This document shows, piece after piece, positions 23,858 through 32,400 of a stretch of DNA of 36,270 nt. The notes under the pieces are model-generated. The model was not told where the DNA came from and did not search any database. It saw only the letters and a program-made list of their open reading frames with translations. The position numbers were made by a program, and so were the translations under genes. Source of the stretch: Phycisphaerales bacterium UBA2218 (lineage in GTDB: Bacteria > Planctomycetota > Phycisphaerae > Sedimentisphaerales > Anaerobacaceae); contig DCUI01000307.1 in assembly GCA_002327785.1 (NCBI GenBank), positions 1-36,270 of the forward strand, written 5' to 3'. The first letter of the stretch is position 1. Each line of letters starts with the position of its first letter.

Positions 23858-24796
23858 CTATTGTTGTCGCGGACGTTGCCGGCCTTGCCGGCCTTCCCGC
23901 TGCTGGCCCGGACGGATGGCGGTGCGGGCGCCCCGGACCGCCATCGGGATGGAATATAACGATGTGCGGGCGGTGATGAACAGGGTCTGGTTGTCCTTGC
24001 CGCCGAAGGTGACGTTGGCGGGTCCCTCGGGGACCTCGATCTCGGCGACCTTCGCGCCTCGCCTGTTGTAGACCGTCACGGCCCTGTCCGTCAGATAGAC
24101 GTTGCCCCGGGCGTCAAGCGTTACGCCGTCGGAGCCCTGCTCGACAAAGAGCTGCTTGTCGGAGAGTGTGCCGTCGCCGTTGATCCGGTAGGAGTAGGTC
24201 CTGTTCGCACCGTGGTCGGCGACGTAGAGCCGCCGGCCGTTGGGCGTGCCGATGACACCGTTCGGACGGACCATGTCGCTGACGACGCGAATCACCTTCT
24301 TGTGGTCCGGCGTGAGGTAGTACACGTGCTCGCCGTCCTGCTCCATGCCGTCGCGACTGCCGTAGCGAGGGTCGGTGAAGTAAACGCCGCCGTTCGGATC
24401 GATCCACAGGTCGTTGGGACTGTTGAACTTCTTGCTCTCATATTGGTCCGTCAGCACGGTGATTCCGCCCTGGGGCGAGATGGCCACGATTCGCCGGTCG
24501 CCGCCCTGGCAGACCAGCAGGTTGCCGGCCTTGTCAAAATACAAACCATTAGCCCCGCCCGAGTTCTCCAGGAAGGTGCTGAGCGTTCCGGCCTCGACGG
24601 ACCACTTGAGGATGCGGTTGTTCGGGATGTCGGTGAAATAGACATCTCCCTGGGCGTTCGCCGCCGGACCCTCGGTGAACGCAAAACCCCCGGCCAGCTT
24701 CTTGACCTGCGCCCCGGCCGCTACGATGCTGGCGCTCTCCTGGGCACTGCACGCCGCCACGAGAGCCAACGCGACTATGAGTCTCTTTGCGATCAT
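23858..24796 (-). CDS. Secreted SMP-30/gluconolactonase family protein
   Basis: A 312-residue exported six-bladed beta-propeller. The start is ATG 24796, with GGAAAGGG upstream. The signal peptide is MIAKRLIVALALVAACSAQE; the Ala-Cys suggests a lipoprotein, but the -3/-2 residues are atypical. FTEGPAANAQGDVYFTDIPN (blade 1, with the metal-binding Glu of TEGP), NSPNDLWIDPNGGVYFTDPRY (substrate and metal Asn/Asp), RPNGVIGTPNGRRLYVADHG and GSDGVTLDARGNVYLTD mark the family and its conserved Asn and Asp ligands. Members hydrolyse sugar lactones. The last 20 residues (QQREGRQGRQRPRQQ) are a basic, repetitive tail that is not part of the fold. No operon partner is apparent. Confidence 0.88.
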   Translation of the reverse strand: MIAKRLIVALALVAACSAQESASIVAAGAQVKKLAGGFAFTEGPAANAQGDVYFTDIPNNRILKWSVEAGTLSTFLENSGGANGLYFDKAGNLLVCQGGDRRIVAISPQGGITVLTDQYESKKFNSPNDLWIDPNGGVYFTDPRYGSRDGMEQDGEHVYYLTPDHKKVIRVVSDMVRPNGVIGTPNGRRLYVADHGANRTYSYRINGDGTLSDKQLFVEQGSDGVTLDARGNVYLTDRAVTVYNRRGAKVAEIEVPEGPANVTFGGKDNQTLFITARTSLYSIPMAVRGARTAIRPGQQREGRQGRQRPRQQ

Positions 24797-25340
24797 AGTG
24801 ATACCCTTTCCATTTCTGGAGAAGTCTACCCGCCCCCTTGCCACAGGGCAAGCCTATAGGGCGACCCACACGAGAAGGGATATTCCTCCACCACAGAGGC
24901 ACAGAGGACGCGTAGCAGTGCGTTTGTAGTGAAGCCGAGAGGCGTTCTTTCGTCTACCCGCTTGACTTCCCCACGGAGCCGAGCATCGCTTGTGGCTGTC
25001 AGTCACAAGAAGCTGGCCGCTGTCGATGGCCGCGATCATCGTGTTCTTCTGCGCTGCGTACAAAGTGTCGATGATTCTGCACGAGCAGAGGACAACCAAT
25101 GAACTGTTATGGGAATTGCTGAAGAAATAGAGCGGCGTTTCATCGATCCCGCGTCTACAATTCGGTATACGAATCAATGAACTGTGCGGAAGGGGTGTGC
25201 GTAATCTGATCGGTGTCGTTTGGCAGGCACTTGACGCGGATTTGGTGGGACTGTACGCGCTATCGTGGGGCGGCACCTTGCGGCGACCGTCCGTTGGTTT
25301 GGCCGAAGTGGTCGTTTTTTTCTTCTACAGGAGGTCAGTC
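24797..25340. other. 544-bp intergenic region with repeat remnants
   Basis: It lies between the SMP-30 gene (minus) and the yegP-like gene (plus). It contains a CCACAGAGGCACAGAGGA tract at 24891-24908 (two near copies of a 9-mer, a common interspersed repeat in environmental genomes), a palindrome ATTCGGTATACGAAT at 25162-25176 and one small candidate ORF (25026-25130). A 140-codon minus-strand frame here (24854-25276) has no protein-like features. No RNA gene recognised. Confidence 0.5.
25026..25130 (+). CDS. Candidate small membrane peptide (34 aa)
   Basis: ATG 25026 to TAG 25130 encodes a hydrophobic start (MAAIIVFFCAAYKVSMIL) followed by a charged helical tail (HEQRTTNELLWELLKK). The pattern is that of a one-span membrane peptide. 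No Shine-Dalgarno sequence is visible and the frame stays open upstream, so it may be chance or the remnant of a longer gene. Confidence 0.2.
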   Translation: MAAIIVFFCAAYKVSMILHEQRTTNELLWELLKK

Positions 25341-25682
25341 ATGGCAGGAAAATTCGAACTCAAGAAGAGCAAGAGCGGCAAGTTCATGTTCAACCTCAAG
25401 GCGGGGAACAACCAAGTCATTTTGACCAGCGAGCTGTACAACGAAAAGGCCGGCGCCGAGAACGGGATCGAGTCCGTCAGGAAGAACGCCGGCGACGACG
25501 CCAACTATGAGCGCAAGACCTCCGTGAAAGACGAGCCCTACTTCGTCCTGAAGGCGGCCAACGGACAGGTCATCGGCAGCAGCGAGATGTATTCATCCGC
25601 CTCGGCCATGGAGAACGGCATCGCATCCGTCAAGGCCAATGGGCCGGGCGCTCCCGTCGTCGATCTGACTGCAAAACAGTAG
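25341..25682 (+). CDS. YegP family (DUF1508) protein
   Basis: A 113-residue cytoplasmic protein made of two tandem YegP/DUF1508 repeats: GKFELKKSKSGKFMFNLKAG with ILTSELYNEKAGAENGIESV (about 3-47), and KDEPYFVLKAANGQVIGSSE with MYSSASAMENGIASVKAN (about 57-99). Each repeat has the G-x-ihxS-xxY-xxxxxxxxGIxSV pattern of the family. ATG 25341 has a strong AGGAGG 6 nt upstream; the open frame upstream is not used. Function of the family is unknown, although it is common and often well expressed. It stands alone between two secreted-protein genes. Confidence 0.93.
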   Translation: MAGKFELKKSKSGKFMFNLKAGNNQVILTSELYNEKAGAENGIESVRKNAGDDANYERKTSVKDEPYFVLKAANGQVIGSSEMYSSASAMENGIASVKANGPGAPVVDLTAKQ

Positions 25683-25707
25683 CACGAAGGAGGAAACCGG
25701 ACCCTCA

Positions 25708-27693
25708 TCATGGTCGCGATTGGGCCGAATGCGGCGAGGCACGATTGCTCACATAGTACAGATAACCGTCCTCGGCGCCGATCAGCAGGTCCGGGACCTC
25801 GTTCCCGTCCCAGTTCACAACGGTCGGACTGGTCGTGTGACCGGCCAGACGCGTCGAGCAGATCGGTCCCTGATCTCGAAAGATGAACTCGCCTTCTGTC
25901 TCGGCTACATTGCGGAGGAAGTTGACGCTGGTGCTGTTGGCCAACAGGTCGAGTCTGCCGTCGCAGTCCCAATCCACGAGGCAGAGCTTGCGTCGCCCGC
26001 TCGCGCCGGCGACGCCGTCGTTGAGCCGCAGAATGCCGTCGCCCTCCTGGCGAACGCCGCCCTTGTTGTCGAACACACAGGCGCCCGCCCCGTGAAAGAT
26101 CCGCTCGGGCGGAAGCAGCACGAGTTCACCTTCCTGTCGGACCCGCCTGAAGAGGGCCAGGTACCCTTCAGGGTCGAGCATGACCAGATCGGTTAGGCCG
26201 TCGCGGTTGAGGTCCGTGGCGAAAGGTGTCGTCCGCCATTGTGTCACAAGCTCGCCGTCCTGCGGCATCCACCAGGTCCAGGCCGGTTTGGGTGGCTGGG
26301 CCGGCCAATCGACTCGTATGGGCTGGGCCTTCGCCAGCCTCGGCTCTCCCCGAGTGCCCTCATTGCGGAACCACACCACTTTGCCCCAGATGGAGTTGGC
26401 GACGATGTCATTGAGTCCGTCGTCGTCCCAGTCGGCGATGCGGAGGACGGTATAACCCCACTTGGCCTCGCAAGGACCTTGAATCGAGCCGTTGTAGCCG
26501 GCCTGAATGCGGATGACTTCGCCGCCGGCGGCAAGATATCTGGGCTCGGCCCACTTCGGCGGATTGCCCCCGTCGAGGTTCTCGATGAGCCCGATGTACC
26601 CGGCCGTGTTGCCGCAGACGAGGTCCTCGTCGCCGTCGCCGTCCCAGTCGCAACTGACGGGTGTGACCAATGCGCCGAACTTCACGTCCTTCGCCTCCTG
26701 GCGGAATTGCCGCTGGGGCATGAACTGCGGAAGCCCGTCGATCACGCGGCCTGTGTGTTCCAGCAGGGCGATCCGCCCATCCTCCTCGCCGACGACCAGG
26801 TCCACGTCGCCATCGCTGTCCCAGTCGATGGCAGTCGGGACGATCATGCACAGGTCCATCGTCAGCGGCCGGTCGTTGTGGGTGAGACGCCGCCCGACGG
26901 CGTAGCTCGGTTTGGCCCGCGTGCCGATATTCTGGAAATAGGTGAACTGGTCGATAAACTCGCCGCAGAGCAGATCGAGATCGCCATCGCCGTCGAAGTC
27001 GGCGAAGTTGGGCGACGGCATGCCGAAAATGTCCACCGGTTTGCCGCCGGCTGTTATTTGCGCGGGTTTCTCGTATCGAGGCGGGTCGTCGGAGTCCGTA
27101 TTCCGTAGCCAGTAGACGTAGCCATGGAGCGGCCCGCGGGTCCACTTGCCCTGAGCGTCAAACGCGTTGTCCCAGCCGTATTCCGTCCAATCGCCCACGC
27201 CGACGATCAGGTCCTGCCGGCCGTCGCCGTCGTAGTCGCAATAGTGCCACTGGTTGGCGCGGACCTTCCCATCATGCACCTTCGGATCCACCGGCAGATC
27301 GACCCGCTTGCCGAGCGTATTCTTGAGGAAGTCCGCGTACTCCACGCCGGGCCCGAGCACCCTTGGCCGACCGGCCACATGCGAGACACGCACATCAGCC
27401 AATCCACGGTCAATTCGCACCGGCGGTTTGAACACCGGCATTTTGCCCCCGTCGGGATTCTCAAAGAAGTACGTCCCGTTGTACGGCACATCCGGGCAGC
27501 TTACGACCAGATCCAGGTCTCCATCGCCGTCATAGTCCATCGGCAGGGGCCAGGCCCACAGTCCAACGCCCAGATCGACCACCAACCCTGGGTGGTTGTA
27601 CTCCAATCGACGGCACTCCGCTCCCGGAGAGCTAATAAACGAAGTGAGAATGGTCAACACGCCACACGCAATCACCCGTGCCGTTCTTTTCAT
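25708..27693 (-). CDS. Secreted FG-GAP/VCBS repeat protein
   Basis: A 661-residue exported protein. ATG 27693 gives a signal peptide MKRTARVIACGVLTILTSF ending near PGAEC; ATG 27705 is an alternative. At least nine repeats carry the calcium-binding DxDxDGxxD motif: DYDGDGDLDLVV, DYDGDGRQDLIV, DFDGDGDLDLLC, DWDSDGDVDLVV, DWDGDGDEDLVC, DWDDDGLNDIVA, DLNRDGLTDLVM, DWDCDGRLDLLA, and a degenerate last copy NWDGNEVPDLLIG. This predicts a seven- or eight-bladed integrin-like beta-propeller plus spare repeats. Planctomycetes encode many such proteins, thought to act in adhesion or polysaccharide binding. No catalytic domain is seen. The gene is divergent from the propeller-like gene at 27864. Confidence 0.9.
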   Translation of the reverse strand: MKRTARVIACGVLTILTSFISSPGAECRRLEYNHPGLVVDLGVGLWAWPLPMDYDGDGDLDLVVSCPDVPYNGTYFFENPDGGKMPVFKPPVRIDRGLADVRVSHVAGRPRVLGPGVEYADFLKNTLGKRVDLPVDPKVHDGKVRANQWHYCDYDGDGRQDLIVGVGDWTEYGWDNAFDAQGKWTRGPLHGYVYWLRNTDSDDPPRYEKPAQITAGGKPVDIFGMPSPNFADFDGDGDLDLLCGEFIDQFTYFQNIGTRAKPSYAVGRRLTHNDRPLTMDLCMIVPTAIDWDSDGDVDLVVGEEDGRIALLEHTGRVIDGLPQFMPQRQFRQEAKDVKFGALVTPVSCDWDGDGDEDLVCGNTAGYIGLIENLDGGNPPKWAEPRYLAAGGEVIRIQAGYNGSIQGPCEAKWGYTVLRIADWDDDGLNDIVANSIWGKVVWFRNEGTRGEPRLAKAQPIRVDWPAQPPKPAWTWWMPQDGELVTQWRTTPFATDLNRDGLTDLVMLDPEGYLALFRRVRQEGELVLLPPERIFHGAGACVFDNKGGVRQEGDGILRLNDGVAGASGRRKLCLVDWDCDGRLDLLANSTSVNFLRNVAETEGEFIFRDQGPICSTRLAGHTTSPTVVNWDGNEVPDLLIGAEDGYLYYVSNRASPHSAQSRP

Positions 27694-27791
27694 AGATACC
27701 ACCATCAACTCTCAAGAAACCAAGGCCTCCAGACCCCCAGGTTATGCCACACGGCCGGCTGTTTCAACTTCTTTCTGAACGCGGCGTGGAC

Positions 27792-27819
27792 TTGATCCAA
27801 CCAGCGTGGTCGATACAAT
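27792..27819 (+). promoter_or_regulatory. Promoter for the propeller-like secreted protein
   Basis: TTGATC (27792-27797), 16-bp spacer, TACAAT (27814-27819). The start would be near 27826, about 38 nt before ATG 27864. Confidence 0.5.
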
Positions 27820-27863
27820 GTGTTCCTATGATGTGGCATCCGTGAATGACAAGGATATCTCCC

Positions 27864-29261
27864 ATGAGAACATTTCTAGTGACCTGCCTGTACGTGCTCA
27901 TGGTGTCTGCGGCCGTCGTGAATGCCGGCCTCAGCGCCGCCCCGGGGCCGACGGTCGAGATCGAGGAGGAAATCTACAGCTACGAGCCGGCGAACAACGG
28001 GGCCGGTCCGATGTGGTGCCACGGCTCGACGTGCCTGGTGCGTCTCGGCGACGACCTCCTCGCAAGCGGTCTGGAGACCATCCCAGGGGCCAAACCCCTG
28101 AACAACTGCCGCTGGATGCTGTTTCACCGGGGGAACGAGGGCTGGCGGAAGGTCTGCTCCGATGCGTCGGGAAGGACGCGGGAGCCTTCTCCGCTGGTCG
28201 GTTTCCCTGACGGTCGCCTGTTCCTTTCGGCCAATCCGACGTTGAACACGGACCCGAATGCCTATTCCGGGCCGGCTCGTCCCGAACTGCTGCAATTCGC
28301 TGCCCAGGACTCCAGCGGGCCCGTACAAACCCTGATTCCCGTCTGGTCGGGCCGGCCGATGTTCACGGAACACTCGTATCGGAGCTTCGCCGCCGACGGA
28401 CGAAACGGCGAGTTGATCCTGTTACAGAACGTCGGTTATACGCACGCCGAATGGACCTTCCTGGATCACCGGGGCCAGTGGAGCGTGCAGGGTCAACTCA
28501 AATGGCCTTACGGAGCGGAGTACGCGAAACCCCAGCCCATCCGCGTGTGCTATCCCAACGTGGTGCTGAGGAATCGCGAGGTGCACTTCTGCGGGGTCAG
28601 TGACATCATCGAGCCGAACGAGCCATGGCGTGCATTCAAGAAACAACTCACCGGGCAGGAATGGGACTACGATTTCCGCAGGTTGTTCTACACGTGGTCG
28701 TCCGACATCACGACGAGTCGGTTTGAACCGTGGGTGGAAATCGCCAGCCGCGACAAGACATGTGGTTGGATCTCCCCTGACGATCTCTGGGTGGACCCGA
28801 ACGGCAGGGTACACATTCTCTGGACCGAACGAGCCATCGACGAGCGGCTGCGGGCCAGGTTCTTCCCCGGCGCCAGGCAGAGCTACTCGCTGTGCTACGT
28901 CGTCATTCGAGCAGGCGAGGTGCTCTTACGCCGCACGCTCCTGGCGGCGGAGGAAGGCCTATCGAACGAGCGGCCCGGCCGCGGCCGATTCCATATCACC
29001 CCTGAAAACCGCCTGTTCGTATTCTTCTACGTGTCCGGCTCCGATGCCGACGGCCGATCCGTCTCGGAGAACCGTCTACTGGAGATCCTGCCCGATGGGG
29101 CCTTCGGCGAATCGGTCCGCGTGCCGCTGGAGAAACCGTTCACCGAATTCATGACCGCCACGGTCCGGGCCGGCTCTCCTCCGGCCCAGACGCTGGACTT
29201 GCTGGGAACACGTCAGGGATCGGGGGCCACCATCAGTTTCGCTCGGATCAGGGTGAACTGA
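27864..29261 (+). CDS. Secreted sialidase-like (BNR-type) propeller protein
   Basis: A 465-residue exported protein. ATG 27864 has AAGGA about 8 nt upstream and opens a signal peptide (MRTFLVTCLYVLMVSAAVV, cleaved near LSAAPG). The body is beta-rich with propeller-like strands: TCLVRLGDDLLASGLETIPG, REPSPLVGFPDGRLFLSAN, and SPDDLWVDPNGRVHILWTER, which resembles the BNR_4/sialidase-superfamily blades. No canonical Asp-box (SxDxGxTW) was found, so catalysis by analogy with sialidases is not supported. It may bind or process polysaccharide. It has its own promoter and is not obviously co-transcribed with the CotH gene 200 bp downstream. Confidence 0.6.
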   Translation: MRTFLVTCLYVLMVSAAVVNAGLSAAPGPTVEIEEEIYSYEPANNGAGPMWCHGSTCLVRLGDDLLASGLETIPGAKPLNNCRWMLFHRGNEGWRKVCSDASGRTREPSPLVGFPDGRLFLSANPTLNTDPNAYSGPARPELLQFAAQDSSGPVQTLIPVWSGRPMFTEHSYRSFAADGRNGELILLQNVGYTHAEWTFLDHRGQWSVQGQLKWPYGAEYAKPQPIRVCYPNVVLRNREVHFCGVSDIIEPNEPWRAFKKQLTGQEWDYDFRRLFYTWSSDITTSRFEPWVEIASRDKTCGWISPDDLWVDPNGRVHILWTERAIDERLRARFFPGARQSYSLCYVVIRAGEVLLRRTLLAAEEGLSNERPGRGRFHITPENRLFVFFYVSGSDADGRSVSENRLLEILPDGAFGESVRVPLEKPFTEFMTATVRAGSPPAQTLDLLGTRQGSGATISFARIRVN

Positions 29262-29417
29262 AATACGAACGGAGTGTCCGCCGACGGCGGGGCACTGTTT
29301 CTCTGACGATTGCGCAGGCGAGCCGCAACCACGTTCCATGGCTGTGGGCGAACACCCTCGTTCACCTCTCAACCTCCGCGAAAGGCGCAAATAATCGGGC
29401 CGCTTGCGACGGTTTTT

Positions 29418-29426
29418 TGCTATAAT
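29418..29426 (+). promoter_or_regulatory. Extended -10 promoter for the lamin-tail/CotH gene
   Basis: TGCTATAAT (29418-29426) is a perfect extended -10, with AGGAGG at 29451-29456 and GTG 29464 in good spacing. This fixes the start of the large downstream gene, because the frame upstream overlaps the promoter. Confidence 0.6.
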
Positions 29427-29463
29427 GGAAGTGACTTGTTACGCATTGGCAGGAGGATTCTCA

Positions 29464-32400
29464 GTGGATGGTGTGAACAGGCAACACAGGTATCGCAATG
29501 TCTTGCTCCTTTCGTGCGTCTTCGCGATGTGTCCGGTGGGCTGGTCCGACAGCGTGGTTGTCGTCAATGAGATCATGTATCACCCGGTGGCCGGCGCCCC
29601 GGAATGGATCGAGCTGTACAATCAGATGGGGATCGACATCGACATGTCCGGGTGGTCCCTGGAGGGGGCGGTGGATTACTCGTTTGCCGACGGGACCATT
29701 ATCCAATCCGGGTCTTACCTGGTCGTCGCTTCCGATCCGGCGGCCTTGTCGATGCAGGCTGCGGCGGGGGCACAGATTCTCGGACCCTTCGCAGGGAAGC
29801 TCGCCAACAATGGTGAGACCATCCGCTTGGTCAACAACAGCGGACGCTTGCTGAACCGTGTCGAGTATGGCAACGACGGTGAGTGGCCCGTGGCCGCGAA
29901 TGGATCGGGCGTGAGTCTGGCCCGGATCGAGCCCATGCGGGGGACAGACGGCACCGAAAACTGGACCTGGAGCGATCAGGTCGGCGGGACACCGGGGATT
30001 GTGAACTTCTCGGTAGCCGGAGCACGGGATCGGCCCCTGCGGTTCAACGAGATCGATGCTCCCGGTGGAAACGCCTTCCGGATCGAGGTCATCCATCGGG
30101 GGACCATTGCAGTTCCGTTGCAGGACTATCGTCTGGAAATCCAGGGCGATGACCCGGTTGTCCTGCCTCTGCCGTCGGCGATCTTCCAGCCTGGCGAGTT
30201 CTATGTGATCTCCAACGCCGAGCTTGGCATCGTTCCCGGTGAAGGGGACCGTCTGATCTTATGGCAGGGGGAGACGGCCGTATCGGATGCGACAACCGTC
30301 GCCGCGCGGGCTCGGGGGCGATATCCGGACGGGGCGGACGCCTGGTACGTTCTGGACTCTGCAACCTTCGGGACACCAAACGAGGTCAACCTCTGCACGG
30401 ACATCGTCATCAACGAGATCATGTATCATCCCATGACTCTACCCGCCTCCGACACGCCGGCCAGCACGGTGACTCTTGTGCCGGAAGTGACGACTGCCAG
30501 GACCCTGATCCCGACGGATGGCTCTGTGAATCCGGCCTGGACCGGCGGCGATGAGCCGTTCGATGACTCGGGCTGGACCAATGGGACAGGCACGACAACC
30601 GGTATCGGGTACGAAACCGGGACGGGGTACGAAGGCTACATCGGCACGGACACCAGACAGATGTATCAGACTCAGGGGTCTGTCTTTGTGCGGATTGCAT
30701 TCGATGTTGGCGATCCGACCCGGCTGGAATCCGTGACGCTGTGGATGCGGTACGACGATGGATTCGTGGCCTATCTGAATGGCACCGAGATCGCGCGGAT
30801 CAACGCACCGGAGGTCTTGACCTGGAATTCCACGGCCAGCGGAGCTCATGATGACAGTGAGGCCGTGGTGTTTCAGCCCTTTGAGATTCCCGGAGGCGTT
30901 GGACTGCTGAAGTCGGGGCGCAATGTGCTTGCCATCCAAGGATTGAATCTCGCCGTATCAAGTAGCGATTTTCTGATCCAGCCGAAACTGGAGGCAGTGG
31001 AGAAGATCGAGACGACGACGGAGCCCGATTTCGGCGAGGACTCGCTGACGTGGATCGAGCTGTACAACAAGGGCAGCAAGCGCGTCGACCTGTCGGGCTG
31101 GCGGCTGGCCAAGGCGGTCAACTATGTGGTCCCCGATGGGACTGTGCTCGCGCCCGATGCCTATCTCGTGATTGCGAAGGATGCCGGTTATCTCGGCGGG
31201 TTGCATCCGGACGTCCCGATTGTAGGCAATTCCTCGGGCCGGCTCTCGGGCGGCGGCGAGATGATCGTACTCGAGGACGCGGTGGGCAACGCGGTGGACC
31301 AGGTCCGTTATTACGATGGCGGTTCCTGGCCGAGCTACGCCGATGGGGGCGGGTGCAGCCTGGAATTGCGTGATCCGCGTGCGGATAACAACGCCGGGAC
31401 GGCGTGGGCCGCCAGCGATGAATCCGGGCGGACCGCGTGGCAGAGCTTCTCCTACCGCGGCGTGGCGGCGAGCAGTCCCGTGGGCGACGACAACCTGTAC
31501 CGGGAGTTCGTCATGGGGCTTCTGTACGAGGGGGAGATTCTGATCGACGATCTGCGGGTGATCGAAGATCCGGACGGCACGGCCCTCGATTTGCTCCAGA
31601 ACGGAGACTTCTCCAGGGGTACTACGGCCTGGCGAATCATCGGCAATCATCGTCATTCCCGAGTCGAGCCGGACCCGCAAGATTCGGCCAACCCGGTCCT
31701 GCACCTCACTGCAACCGGCCCCACCGATCACATGCACAATCATGCCGAGACGACCCTGGCGGGTGGACGATCCATCCAGAACGGCCGGATGTACGAGATC
31801 CGGTTCCGGGTCCGCTGGGTGGCCGGCTCTCCACTTCTTCACACGCGGCTGTTCTTCAACAGGCTGCCCGTGACCACAATTCTGCCCGTCCCCGAACAGA
31901 CAGGAACGCCGGGACGCCGCAACAGCCGGTGGGAAATGAACGTCGGTCCCACGTACAATGGTCTCCGCCACGATCCGGCGATGCCCACGATGCGGGATCG
32001 TGCGCGCGTGACGGTCTGCGCGCGTGACCCCGACGGCGTCGCCTCCGCGACTCTGTGGTACCGTCAGGATGGTTCTTCCTGGCGGTCGATTCCCATGGAA
32101 GCAGTGGAAGAAGGGTACGGGGCCGCGATTCCGGCATATGACTCCGGGTCCCTCGTCCAGTTCTACGTCGAGGCCATCGACGGGCAGGGATGCCTGTCAT
32201 GGTGTCCCCCGGCCGGCCCCGCGAGTTTCGCCCAGTATCGCGTGCAGGACGGCAAGGCTCGGACGACGGGAGTCCACAATTACCGCATCGTCATGCGCAA
32301 CCAGGAGCGGAGCTTCCTGCACGATCCGACGAATCTGATGAGTAACGACGGCATCGGCGCCACGTTGATCTACAACGAACAAGAGATCTACTATGACGTA

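Noticed and set aside
24854..25276. 140-codon minus-strand frame in the intergenic region before the YegP gene
   Set aside because: Low-complexity composition rich in Ser, Arg and Cys, no ribosome-binding site, and it covers a repeat tract.
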